A DNA stretch of 64,000 bases from Bremerella alba. GTDB lineage: Bacteria; Planctomycetota; Planctomycetia; Pirellulales; Pirellulaceae. Below are positions 1 to 8,181 of the stretch, piece after piece. Location of the stretch: contig NZ_JABRWO010000015.1 of assembly GCF_013618625.1 (NCBI RefSeq), positions 62,001 through 126,000 of the forward strand, given 5' to 3'. Under the pieces are notes generated by a model, which worked only from the letters and a program-made list of their open reading frames with translations, had not been told where the DNA came from and ran no database searches. Made by a program: the position numbers and the translations under genes. Numbering within the stretch: position 1 is the first letter of the stretch; every line of letters begins with the position of its first letter.

Positions 1-45
1 ATCGTCTTGGGTGACATGCAACGTGATATCATCGAACCCGAGCAT
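1..45 (-). CDS. Possible N-terminus of a gene cut by the window edge
   Basis: An ATG on the minus strand at 43-45 opens a frame of 15 codons (MLGFDDITLHVTQDD) that runs off the left edge without a stop. It lies 9 bases downstream of the stop of the phosphatase gene on the same strand, a spacing usual for an operon partner. No strong ribosome binding site is visible (GGGCGAAAG precedes it). Too short to recognise; it could also be chance. Confidence 0.3.
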   Translation of the reverse strand, partial: MLGFDDITLHVTQDD

Positions 46-54
46 CTTTCGCCC

Positions 55-729
55 CTATGCTAGCGTTCCCAGGCGTTGTTGGTTGGCCTGATTGGTTTGC
101 CAGAAGTGACTTTTCTGCACGTCCAAGCAGGTAAGCCAGCCTTCGCCGTAGACCCACGTATCGATCACCACCGAATGACCCACGTTGAGCGGCCAGCCAG
201 ATTTTTGTGAGGTATGCCCGCAGATAACTGTCTTGCCCGAAACGTGCGGGCCGCGGTTGGCGAACTTGTCCCAATAAAGGGTCATGTTGTCCTGCGCGTC
301 GAGCGGCAGGTCAGGCAACACGTTTCCATGCACATAAATGTGAGTGTCATCCTCGAAATACGGCCGGCAGACTTCGTCCAGAAACTGCCAATGGCGCTGG
401 GGGACTCTTTCCAGGCTTGGTGAATCTGCCGAATCCCGCACGTATGACTCCAGGGCTTCCTCGCCGCCATATCCTAACCATGACAGGTAGATTCCTTCAT
501 CGTCGCGGGCCGAGCGCATCATGATTTCGTGGTTGCCAGTCAGGCAGACAACGTCATGTTTCTGATGCAGCTCGAGGATTCGCTCGATCACGCCGCACGA
601 ATCAGGCCCGCGGTCGACGTAGTCTCCCAGAAACACCAAGCGATCTTCCGAGGTAGGCTCGACCAGTGTCAGCATCTTATCGAGCGCGGTCAAACATCCA
701 TGCACATCGCCAATGGCCAAAGTACGCAA
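55..729 (-). CDS. Metallophosphoesterase, PPP-type serine/threonine protein phosphatase
   Basis: This 224-residue protein has the full set of PPP-family metal-site motifs. GDVHG is near residue 7, GDYVDRG near 35 and GNHE near 65, with later histidines in VHG and CGHT. These residues bind a di-metal centre that hydrolyses phosphomonoesters. The short length and lack of extra domains resemble bacterial and phage lambda-type phosphatases and Apa-like hydrolases, so the substrate could be a phosphoprotein or a dinucleotide polyphosphate. No signal peptide is seen, so it should be cytoplasmic. It is separated from the lactonase gene upstream by 99 bases. The family call is firm; the substrate is inference. 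Confidence 0.88.
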   Translation of the reverse strand: MRTLAIGDVHGCLTALDKMLTLVEPTSEDRLVFLGDYVDRGPDSCGVIERILELHQKHDVVCLTGNHEIMMRSARDDEGIYLSWLGYGGEEALESYVRDSADSPSLERVPQRHWQFLDEVCRPYFEDDTHIYVHGNVLPDLPLDAQDNMTLYWDKFANRGPHVSGKTVICGHTSQKSGWPLNVGHSVVIDTWVYGEGWLTCLDVQKSHFWQTNQANQQRLGTLA

Positions 730-828
730 CGAACTTCCCTTTTCTCAACTCATTCCCAAAAAAGAAAGATGGCTACCACCGATCGAAGGTGGTGCCATCT
801 CACGAATCATTTTCCCGTGTGCGATCGA

Positions 829-2025
829 CTATCTCGGCACGAATTCAATGCAGCAGGGATTGGGCACCGAGATTTGCGACGGCAGTGGCTTGAGCGTACC
901 GATCTTCGCGTCGATCTCGAAGATCACGATATTGTTCGTACCCTGATTGGCAGCGAGAAGAAACTGACCACCGGGGGCAATTCGAAAATGCCGAGGCGTA
1001 TTGCCCATGGTGTTGACGTGGCCCAGTGGCGTGACAAGGCCCGTTTCATCATCGATTCGGTAAGCGGCGATGCTGTCGTGACCACGATTCGAGGCGTAGA
1101 GCCATTTTCCGTTAGGATGGATATAGATCTCGGCAGTCGTGTTATTGTCTACAAAATCTTCCGGCAATGTAGGAACACGTTGCAGGTGCTCGCTTTCCCC
1201 CGTGTTGGGATTGAAAGCGAAGACATCCATGGTCGAATCTAGTTCGTTGAGAACATACACGCGTCGGCCTGCTCCGCTGACCGCCAGGTGTCGTGGACCT
1301 GAGCCTGGCGCAATTTCGAGATACGCTGGATCGTTCAATACCAACTCCCCGGTCGCACCGTTGATCATTCGATAGATCATCACTTTGTCGAGCCCTAAGT
1401 CAGCTGCCAACACAAGCGGACTGCCAGGCACGTGATACATGCCGTGTGCATGCGCTGCTTTTTGGCGAGACTCATTCACGCTCGAGCCTTCATGCTGAAA
1501 GAAGGATGTCGCCGGAGCCAACTGGCCGTCCTCGCCGATCGGCAGCGTCGAGAACGAGCCACCTCCATAGTTGGAAATCATTAGAAAGCGTTTCCCGGGT
1601 GAGATCTCGACATGGCAAGGACCGCGTCCAGCGGATGCTTCCTGGTTCAGTAGATCGAGCGTTCCGTCTTCGTCAATCGTAAACGCCGAAACAGCCCCTG
1701 AGTTGCCATCGCCGAAATCAGCGACCTCACCGACTGCGTATAAATTCTTCTTATCGTTGCTAACAGCCAGAAACGTAGGATTGTCGATCTCGTAGGCGAG
1801 TGTCGGCAAGCTCATCTGACCTGTCCGTGGGTCAAGTTCGCTTCGATAGATGCCTTGGCTGTCACCCTTGGTATAGGTACCGATGTAGAAGGGAAGCCTC
1901 GGACCCTCGTTGACGACTTTCCCAATCTCAATCACTTTCGATTGTTGCTGGGCGTAAACCTGTTGCGTAGCGATTGCCACGCAGGAGAATATTAAAGTGG
2001 TAAAAACATTGCGGCGTGTTAACAT
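829..2025 (-). CDS. Secreted lactonase-family beta-propeller (6-phosphogluconolactonase/YkgB type)
   Basis: This 398-residue protein starts with a signal peptide (MLTRRNVFTTLIFSCVAIATQQVYAQ). It is followed by propeller blades typical of the Pgl/YkgB family: YIGTYTKGDSQGIYRSELD near residue 48, GRGPCHVEISPGKRFL, and later GPRHLAVS and NTPRHFRIAPGGQFLLAANQ. The family includes 6-phosphogluconolactonase, which opens 6-phosphogluconolactone in the pentose phosphate pathway. The enzyme would normally be cytoplasmic, but this member is exported, so its substrate is probably another lactone or it is a binding propeller. It is divergent from the propeller/cytochrome gene starting at 2194. Length is usual for the family. 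Confidence 0.85.
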   Translation of the reverse strand: MLTRRNVFTTLIFSCVAIATQQVYAQQQSKVIEIGKVVNEGPRLPFYIGTYTKGDSQGIYRSELDPRTGQMSLPTLAYEIDNPTFLAVSNDKKNLYAVGEVADFGDGNSGAVSAFTIDEDGTLDLLNQEASAGRGPCHVEISPGKRFLMISNYGGGSFSTLPIGEDGQLAPATSFFQHEGSSVNESRQKAAHAHGMYHVPGSPLVLAADLGLDKVMIYRMINGATGELVLNDPAYLEIAPGSGPRHLAVSGAGRRVYVLNELDSTMDVFAFNPNTGESEHLQRVPTLPEDFVDNNTTAEIYIHPNGKWLYASNRGHDSIAAYRIDDETGLVTPLGHVNTMGNTPRHFRIAPGGQFLLAANQGTNNIVIFEIDAKIGTLKPLPSQISVPNPCCIEFVPR

Positions 2026-2193
2026 CGAGGAAATCTCCGGTATTGGGGTTAGGTCCCTGTATTGTACTTAGGCGGAAACCACAAATCACGTCAGTCTTGC
2101 TGAGGCGAGATTCGCGTTTTGGCTTGTCCGAATCGGATTGCTATGAGAAAATGGGGATTCCCCCGTCCTTTTTCCTTCCGCGTCAGATAGCTC

Positions 2194-3936
2194 ATGATCC
2201 GTTTCGCCGCAATCGCCGTCGCGTTTCTCTTGGCGTCTCTTAGCCACGCCGCGCCCGCTGACCGAGTGGATCCGTCTCAACCGACACTCCGCAGTCCGGA
2301 AGACCTTATCCTGAGCGAAGATGGCCAGTTTCTGCTGACCGCCAATCGAGGGACCGGCACGATCTCGATCGTCGATCGCCGACAGGGCAAGATCTCTTCA
2401 GAATGGCGTATTGGCCAATCTATTGTTGACCTGCTGCCTCTTTCCGATCAACGATTTTTGGCCCTCGATAGCGGGGCGAACGCAGCCATTTTACTGAAAC
2501 AAAATGGGGACGTGCTGGACATTCTCTCGCGCGTCCAGCTTCCTTACTCTCCGGTGAAGTCCGACGTAAGCTCTGACGGGCAGCAGATCTGTGTAAGTTG
2601 CCTGTGGCCCAGAAAGCTTGTTTCGCTCAGTCTGACCGGCGATCAACTCAAGCTTCAGCGGGAACTGATTCTGCCATTTGCCCCACGCGTGGTGCTGTTC
2701 GTCCCCGATGTTCAATCGATTTTGGCGGCGGACAATTTCGGCGGACGATTGGCAATTGTTGATCCCAATACGTTCACCGTGCGGCATGTTCGGGAGTTTC
2801 CGGCACATAATATCCGTGCGATGGCCCTTTCACCGGACGGAACGAAGCTGCTCTTTGCCCATCAGTTACTCAACAGTCTGGCGGTCACGAACGAGAACGA
2901 TATCCACTGGGGTCTCGTGATGAGCAATGAGCTGCGCTGGGTACCGCTAGGCCATGTGTTGGACGCGGAAGCCGATTTCTACGGCAACGGTTTTATGCAT
3001 CCGATCGGCGAGCCTGGTAAGGGCGGGGGAGACCCAACCGATATCGCCGTGATCGACGATTTGCAGGCAGTCGTTTCGATGGGGGGCACAGGTCAGGTTG
3101 GTATCGGCAAGCACGAAGCATTCGGCCTCTTTCGCGTTTCAGTCGAAGAGCATCCGACGGCGGTAGTGGTTTCGCCTGAGAAGGACGTTGTGTACGTCGC
3201 CAATGGCTTCAGTGATTCGATCTCTATAGTAAACATCGAACAAGCGGAAACCATCGGCCGAATCTCGTTGGGCTCCATGAGAGAGCCCAAGTTGGTCGAG
3301 CAGGGGGAGCGTCTGTTTCACAATGCTCGCCTATCGATGGAAGGCTGGATGTCTTGCCATAGTTGCCATACCGACGGCCACACCAACGGCCTGAGCAGCG
3401 ACAACTTGAGCGACCAATCTTACGGAGCGCCGAAGCGAATTCTATCTCTTTTGGGTAAAGCCGATACGGCACCCTTTGGTTGGCTGGCCGTCAGTGACAC
3501 GCTAGAAGAACAAGCTCATAAGTCGGTTGAAACGACCATGCACGGTCGCGATCTTACGGACGAGCAGGCCTCGGCATTGGCGGTCTACATGAAAAGCCTG
3601 ACATTACCCCCTCCAATCGACACGTTGCAAGCAACGCGTAACCAGGCAGCCGTGGCTCATGGCCGGCAGATTTTTCTGCGAAACAACTGCATTAAATGCC
3701 ACGCTCCGCCGCATTACACTTCGCCGGAAGTCTACGATGTAGGGATGCACGATAAAGAATTAAACCGCGCGTTCAATCCTCCCTCACTTCGCGGGATCAG
3801 TCATCGCGATACGTTCTTTCACGACGCTAGAGCCACATCGCTGCGGGATGTCTTTGAGGTTCACGGACACCAACTGGCCGTCGAGTTGACCGACCAGCAA
3901 TTAGATGACCTGCTCCAATTCCTGCGAAGCCTTTAG
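2194..3936 (+). CDS. Secreted beta-propeller / di-haem cytochrome c fusion
   Basis: This 580-residue protein has a signal peptide (MIRFAAIAVAFLLASLSHAAP). Residues about 30-370 form a YncE-like propeller, with repeated strands such as LTANRGTGTISIVDRR and VYVANGFSDSISIVNIE. The C-terminal third is a cytochrome c peroxidase/MauG-type region with two haem-attachment motifs, CHSCH at residues 388-392 and CIKCH at 499-503. SLRGISHRDTFFHDAR near 530 is typical of that family. It would act in the periplasm as an electron-transfer protein or peroxidase, with the propeller as a docking or substrate domain. Such fusions are common in planctomycetes. The exact reaction is not deducible. Confidence 0.85.
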   Translation: MIRFAAIAVAFLLASLSHAAPADRVDPSQPTLRSPEDLILSEDGQFLLTANRGTGTISIVDRRQGKISSEWRIGQSIVDLLPLSDQRFLALDSGANAAILLKQNGDVLDILSRVQLPYSPVKSDVSSDGQQICVSCLWPRKLVSLSLTGDQLKLQRELILPFAPRVVLFVPDVQSILAADNFGGRLAIVDPNTFTVRHVREFPAHNIRAMALSPDGTKLLFAHQLLNSLAVTNENDIHWGLVMSNELRWVPLGHVLDAEADFYGNGFMHPIGEPGKGGGDPTDIAVIDDLQAVVSMGGTGQVGIGKHEAFGLFRVSVEEHPTAVVVSPEKDVVYVANGFSDSISIVNIEQAETIGRISLGSMREPKLVEQGERLFHNARLSMEGWMSCHSCHTDGHTNGLSSDNLSDQSYGAPKRILSLLGKADTAPFGWLAVSDTLEEQAHKSVETTMHGRDLTDEQASALAVYMKSLTLPPPIDTLQATRNQAAVAHGRQIFLRNNCIKCHAPPHYTSPEVYDVGMHDKELNRAFNPPSLRGISHRDTFFHDARATSLRDVFEVHGHQLAVELTDQQLDDLLQFLRSL

Positions 3937-3946
3937 GAGACGAGAC

Positions 3947-4843
3947 TTATTCGGTCGGTTGCTTGGTGCTCAATACTTCCGTTTTCAGCCACCCTGTCGC
4001 AAGTTCCGGCCATTTGGTGACTGGCTTCTCGGTCGGACGCAGGCCGTAGCCGTGTCCACCTGAAGCAAAGATGTGTAGCTCGGCCGGAATGTTCAGTCGC
4101 TTCAGACCCAAGTAATAGGCCACGCTACCCGTAGAAGGAACACGGTCATCATTGGCATGCACCAAAAACGCCGGCGGAGTGTTCTCATTGACGGACGCTT
4201 CCGGCGTTAGCTCGGTATCGGCATCCTTTGTATTCAAATACGCCGGATAGATGAGCAAAGTAAAGTCAGGCCGTGCGCTCAACTTGTCGGTATCGTCAAT
4301 AGGATTGTATGCGGTCTCATCTGCGTTCGAGGCAACCGCCGCCAGGTTTCCGCCGGCAGAGAACCCCAGGATACCAACCTTCTGCGGATCGATTTTCCAG
4401 GCTTCAGCATGGGCCCGAGTCAGGCGAATCGCTCGCTGGGCATCGCTAAGCGGGTTCGCGTAAACCTCGCCGTCCTTGGCACGAGGAACCCGATAATGCA
4501 GAACGATCCCGGTCACGCCGATCTTGTTCAACCACTGGGCAACTTCGACGCCTTCCAGATCATACGCTAGGATGTTGTAGCCGCCACCGGGGCAGATAAC
4601 CACTGCCGCGCCCGTGTCGCTTTCCGCATCTGGCTTGTACACGGTGATCTTAGGCTTGGTCACCTTCGTTACACGGTTGCCGATCCGCTCGTCCATCTCG
4701 TCGACAATTTCCTCTTTCTCGCCAGCGGCCAGACCAGGCACCTTTCCCTCGGGCCACAGGTCGACAGCGACCGGTTCGGCAGCGAACGAGGAAGTAACAA
4801 GCGTTAAAAAGGCTAGCACGGAAAGCGGTCGCAAGTGAATCAT
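3947..4843 (-). CDS. Secreted alpha/beta hydrolase, BD-FAE / acetyl xylan esterase-like
   Basis: The start chosen is the ATG at 4841-4843, because MIHLRPLSVLAFLTLVTSSF then forms a clean signal peptide; a longer reading to 4927 adds 28 unlikely residues. The 298-residue product shows CPGGGYN (oxyanion loop), GFSAGG (nucleophile elbow with catalytic Ser), HANDDRVP (acid) and GGHGYGL (His). This arrangement matches carbohydrate-esterase-like hydrolases that remove acetyl or feruloyl groups from plant or algal polysaccharides. The gene converges on the propeller/cytochrome gene with 10 bases between the stops. The family is firm, the substrate is inferred. Confidence 0.85.
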   Translation of the reverse strand: MIHLRPLSVLAFLTLVTSSFAAEPVAVDLWPEGKVPGLAAGEKEEIVDEMDERIGNRVTKVTKPKITVYKPDAESDTGAAVVICPGGGYNILAYDLEGVEVAQWLNKIGVTGIVLHYRVPRAKDGEVYANPLSDAQRAIRLTRAHAEAWKIDPQKVGILGFSAGGNLAAVASNADETAYNPIDDTDKLSARPDFTLLIYPAYLNTKDADTELTPEASVNENTPPAFLVHANDDRVPSTGSVAYYLGLKRLNIPAELHIFASGGHGYGLRPTEKPVTKWPELATGWLKTEVLSTKQPTE

Positions 4844-4934
4844 GATGGGTGGTTCAATCAAGGTGCAAGAGTTGAACAAGGGATAGGATTTACCTTTGAG
4901 GTTATCCTGCCCAAAGCATGGATGCAATCTTTGG

Positions 4935-5345
4935 CTAGGAACTCGTCAATTCCAGGTCGAAGTGATTGCTGCCCGGTTCGACCGTGCGTATCAGTTCTGA
5001 TTCTTCGTTGAACCTCTTGGGAACCTTCTCCGGCACGCCGGGATCTTCTACTCGACCGTTGTCGCCAATCACTTTCTCTCGGTAGGTCGTCACGCGGATT
5101 TCGTGATCACCCAGCAGTGCGCCTTTGGCTCCGGCGGCAAACTCGATGATGAAGTTGCCATTTTCATCGGTGACCCCTTCCGCCGTACGTCCTCCTGCGA
5201 CAGGTCGAAATGAAACCACCGCCTTTGGCAAAGGATTGCCATCCAAGGTAACGGTACCATCTACGGTTCCCAATTCAGGACCAGAAGAACTGCATCCGAT
5301 CAAGCAGCAAGAAACCAGAAACAACGAAAATAAACGAGCAATCAT
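4935..5345 (-). CDS. Lipoprotein with carboxypeptidase-regulatory-like (transthyretin-like) domain
   Basis: A 136-residue protein with a lipoprotein signal ending in the lipobox LIGC near residue 18. It is followed by one Ig-like domain with GTVTLDGNPLPKAVVSFRP and TDENGNFIIEF, typical of the transthyretin/carboxypeptidase regulatory fold. It lies 48 bases downstream of a DUF1559 gene on the same strand. The same pair recurs at 61849-63383, so the two products probably work together at the cell envelope. The role is unknown. Confidence 0.85.
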   Translation of the reverse strand: MIARLFSLFLVSCCLIGCSSSGPELGTVDGTVTLDGNPLPKAVVSFRPVAGGRTAEGVTDENGNFIIEFAAGAKGALLGDHEIRVTTYREKVIGDNGRVEDPGVPEKVPKRFNEESELIRTVEPGSNHFDLELTSS

Positions 5346-5393
5346 AAGGACCTCAATTTCTATTTCAAAAGAAGATCGCTACCCGATACCGGC

Positions 5394-6359
5394 TTAGTAT
5401 TCTCCGATCGGATTACCATCGTCTTTGCAGATGAGGTACTCGTAAACGCTGTCGACGGTTGCATCGGTATCGTGGTCGATCGTTTCCGGCAGGAAATGCA
5501 CTGACCCATCCACAAATAGAAACTGGGCACCCCCGGGGTGGTTGCTGCTAAAGCCGCGGTCGCAATCTTGCGCGTTCGTACAATTGATAGGCCAGCGTCC
5601 CCCAGCGGTCACATACGAATTTCCTTGAAGGCTGTGGTTGGCCGTATCGCCGTTGGCCACTAACTGAGTTCCGGCTCGCAGCATTCGATCGGCGAGCTTC
5701 CAGGTACGCTCTCCGATGGCAATCGTGTTGCTCGAGCCATCGACAAAGTCTGCGAACGTAAATACGCGATCGTTCGTATCCTTGGCCATGAAGCCATTCC
5801 AGTTGTCTCGGTCGAGAGTATTGCTGTCGTTTGCGCCGACATAATTGGCCAGCGCAATGGCGTCGCAGCCGCTGCCCGTGCAATCGGCGCTGCCGTCGCC
5901 ACTACCGGAGGGCACCTTGCGTTCGGTATTCTGGTCTGGCCCACTCGAGGAAGGACAACGATAGCCGTCGAATCCTTCTTTTGCCGCAGCGAGCCGGGTT
6001 GCATCACCCAGCGAGACTTCACCAGGCAGCGTACCTACTTGGAGGAGCTCGTAGAGATTGCCTTGCTCAACCTGAGGTAACAGAAACGCAGTCCAGGTCC
6101 AAGTGCCGCATTTACCTTCCGGACAGCTGCTGGCAGCTTTACGGGCTTGGTCCATCATCATAGCGCTAGGAAATTTGCCAAACACGTCGTGGTAGTTGTG
6201 CACGGCGAGTCCAATTTGCTTCAAATTGTTAGAGCATTGCATCCGCCGAGCCGCTTCGCGTGCCTGCTGCACGGCAGGCAGAAGCAGGGCAATCAAAACA
6301 CCAATAATGGCAATCACAACCAATAACTCAACGAGGGTGAACCCCTTTACGTGTCGCAT
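5394..6359 (-). CDS. DUF1559 protein with prepilin-type N-terminus
   Basis: A 321-residue protein starting with a type IV prepilin-like segment ([20 protein letters not shown], cleavage expected after the Gly near residue 6). It continues with [14 protein letters not shown] and the conserved [15 protein letters not shown] block. Near the C-terminus it has H-x9-DG (HPGGAQFLFVDG). These define the DUF1559 family, expanded in planctomycetes. The function is unknown; the N-terminus implies processing by a prepilin peptidase and assembly as a minor pseudopilin or envelope protein. It is the first gene of a pair with the lipoprotein at 4935. Confidence 0.92.
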   Translation of the reverse strand: MRHVKGFTLVELLVVIAIIGVLIALLLPAVQQAREAARRMQCSNNLKQIGLAVHNYHDVFGKFPSAMMMDQARKAASSCPEGKCGTWTWTAFLLPQVEQGNLYELLQVGTLPGEVSLGDATRLAAAKEGFDGYRCPSSSGPDQNTERKVPSGSGDGSADCTGSGCDAIALANYVGANDSNTLDRDNWNGFMAKDTNDRVFTFADFVDGSSNTIAIGERTWKLADRMLRAGTQLVANGDTANHSLQGNSYVTAGGRWPINCTNAQDCDRGFSSNHPGGAQFLFVDGSVHFLPETIDHDTDATVDSVYEYLICKDDGNPIGEY

Positions 6360-6601
6360 GATGGTCTCCGGACGAGATTAGGAATGGGAATCAGGCGGGG
6401 CAACAAAACGCTCAGAACTCATGACATTTTTGTCGTTTAATCCCTTATCGTAACGGACTTCGCTGAAAACGTCATATTATTCCTGTTGTTTTTATTATTT
6501 AACGCAACTTTTTCGTCACTTTAGGCGGCTATCAGATCGATGTGATGGGTTAGGCGAACAGTTTAAATCGCATAAAGAGGCACACTGTTTGCTCTGATCT
6601 T

Positions 6602-7252
6602 TTGGCAGTGCTGGACTTAGCAGAAGAGGCCATCGAAACCAATCGATTAAGCAAGCTTCAAGAGCTTGGTGAAGATCGTAACAATCTTCACCAAGCGGTA
6701 TTGCTAAGTTGGGCTCCTATAAGCGTTAATACGCTACGGACAATTCACCATTTCTCTGCATCAGGAACCCAAACCATGGGTCACAAAGCCGTTGTTGTCG
6801 TCTCGCTAGACGGCCAAATGGCTGGCGGAACGTATCTTCTACGGGGTGTCACAGACAACCTCGAAATCGATATGCTCCCCAACTTACAGCTCCTTCCTAC
6901 GACGCCCATCGAGGCAATTCAAGATACGCAAACGGAAGGTTTTCAAGGGGTTATGTTCCTTGGTACCACCGTCGCCAAACGCCAAATCGAAGTGGGCCGT
7001 TTGACCGATATCGACCTCTGGAACCCTCAGGAATACAAGCATGATCTTTTGAACGCATGGCATCGCAAGATGACCAAGGCCAAGAAAGACGGCCAGATTC
7101 CGACCCTGGCGCGTGCGTTGTTCCTGCACCACGAAGAAACAGTCCACGCCGATCAAATGGCGAACACCATCTTACCGATGGTTCGACGCGTTGCTCTCTG
7201 GACGCGGTTCTGGAACAAGCAGCAACTGACACCCAAGACATCCGTTTCCTAA
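6602..7252 (+). CDS. Hypothetical protein
   Basis: An open frame of 216 codons with no recognised domain. The first in-frame start is TTG at 6602 without a clear ribosome binding site; the first ATG is at residue 60 (MGHKAVVVVSLDG), so the true start may be internal. The C-terminal half is rich in charged and aromatic residues (WNPQEYKHDLLNAWHRKM, LFLHHEETVHADQM). There is no signal peptide or membrane segment. It stands alone between a divergent DUF1559 gene and a convergent thermonuclease gene. Coding character is supported by length and codon use only. Confidence 0.6.
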   Translation: MAVLDLAEEAIETNRLSKLQELGEDRNNLHQAVLLSWAPISVNTLRTIHHFSASGTQTMGHKAVVVVSLDGQMAGGTYLLRGVTDNLEIDMLPNLQLLPTTPIEAIQDTQTEGFQGVMFLGTTVAKRQIEVGRLTDIDLWNPQEYKHDLLNAWHRKMTKAKKDGQIPTLARALFLHHEETVHADQMANTILPMVRRVALWTRFWNKQQLTPKTSVS

Positions 7253-7294
7253 GCGTGTCTTGAGGCGAAATGCCAACGGCGATGGTGATTTAGG

Positions 7295-8173
7295 TCACCC
7301 GCCGCACATGTCGCAGGGCTTCCCATTGTCTGACTGGCAATACTTTCCGCGGCTCGTTCTGCCGTAGTGTTTGCACGTGCTGTTGTGCCGCACGCCGCTG
7401 GAAGTGTTCAGCCAATAACGGGTTGGCTGCATGGGCTCAGCCGTGTTCTTCGCCTCTTCCATCTCTCGTCGACGCTTCTCGGTCAAACGATATCGCCAAG
7501 GTGGTGCAGGACTTACGTCGCGCCAAAGCCCGGCTTTCTGAGCCTCGGCCGTCTTCTGGGCTCGCGCCAGATACGCATCTCCATTGAAGTGACGGTAGTG
7601 CCAGGCCATTCCATGGGCGAGTTGATCGTAATTCAACCAGCGATCGCTGAGATAAATGTGGCCGAGGATCCTTCCATATGGATCGGACTCGTCGTAAGCG
7701 ACGAGTATCTCTTTGCCGTAAACCACATCATTGAGCATCTGACGGCTTTTCGTTCCGAAGGCCTGGCCACGCTCTGGGGCGTCGATTCCCTCTAAGCGAA
7801 TGCGATGCTGCCGCTTGTTGGCGTCCAACAGTCCAAGGGTGTCGCCATCGGCCACGAAGATGACCTTGCCGCGAAGAACTTTCACAGGATGATCAGCAAT
7901 CCATCGTTGATCTGCGTCGGAAAATTGTGCCTGGGGAACGAGCAACATTTGCCCAGTTTCCGTCCACAACGCGACGCGATCACCATCTAGATAGGCGAAT
8001 CGCGATTTTGTCAGAAATTTTCCACCGACGTCATGCCACGGGCGAAACGAGTCGACCAACGGCGGATCAGGCTGAGCTTGTGCCAGTGCCATCGGAGCCG
8101 ACAGCAGTGCCAGCACTACCCAGACGACTACCAGTTGGCTCGATAAGATCACAAGTTTTCGACCGATCGACAT
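7295..8173 (-). CDS. Secreted SNase-family thermonuclease with SHD1 domain and Cys/His tail
   Basis: This 292-residue protein has a signal peptide ending around ALAQA. An SHD1-like segment follows at residues about 44-95 (WHDVGGKFLTKSRFAYLDG). The staphylococcal nuclease domain lies at about 100-225, with VADGDTLGLLD, HRIRLEGIDAPERGQ and DPYGRILGHI; these carry the calcium-binding Asp and the catalytic Arg/Glu/Arg expected in the family. The C-terminal 40 residues hold a Cys/His cluster (HNSTCKH, KYCQ, CDMCGG) that may bind zinc. It should cut nucleic acids outside the cytoplasm. It starts 8 bases after the stop of the serine hydrolase gene, so the two are probably cotranscribed. Confidence 0.87.
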   Translation of the reverse strand: MSIGRKLVILSSQLVVVWVVLALLSAPMALAQAQPDPPLVDSFRPWHDVGGKFLTKSRFAYLDGDRVALWTETGQMLLVPQAQFSDADQRWIADHPVKVLRGKVIFVADGDTLGLLDANKRQHRIRLEGIDAPERGQAFGTKSRQMLNDVVYGKEILVAYDESDPYGRILGHIYLSDRWLNYDQLAHGMAWHYRHFNGDAYLARAQKTAEAQKAGLWRDVSPAPPWRYRLTEKRRREMEEAKNTAEPMQPTRYWLNTSSGVRHNSTCKHYGRTSRGKYCQSDNGKPCDMCGG

Positions 8174-8181
8174 CTTCTAGC

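Noticed and set aside
529-1242. 237-codon plus-strand frame across the phosphatase and lactonase genes
   Set aside because: It crosses the ends of two convincing minus-strand genes and has no motif or ribosome binding site.
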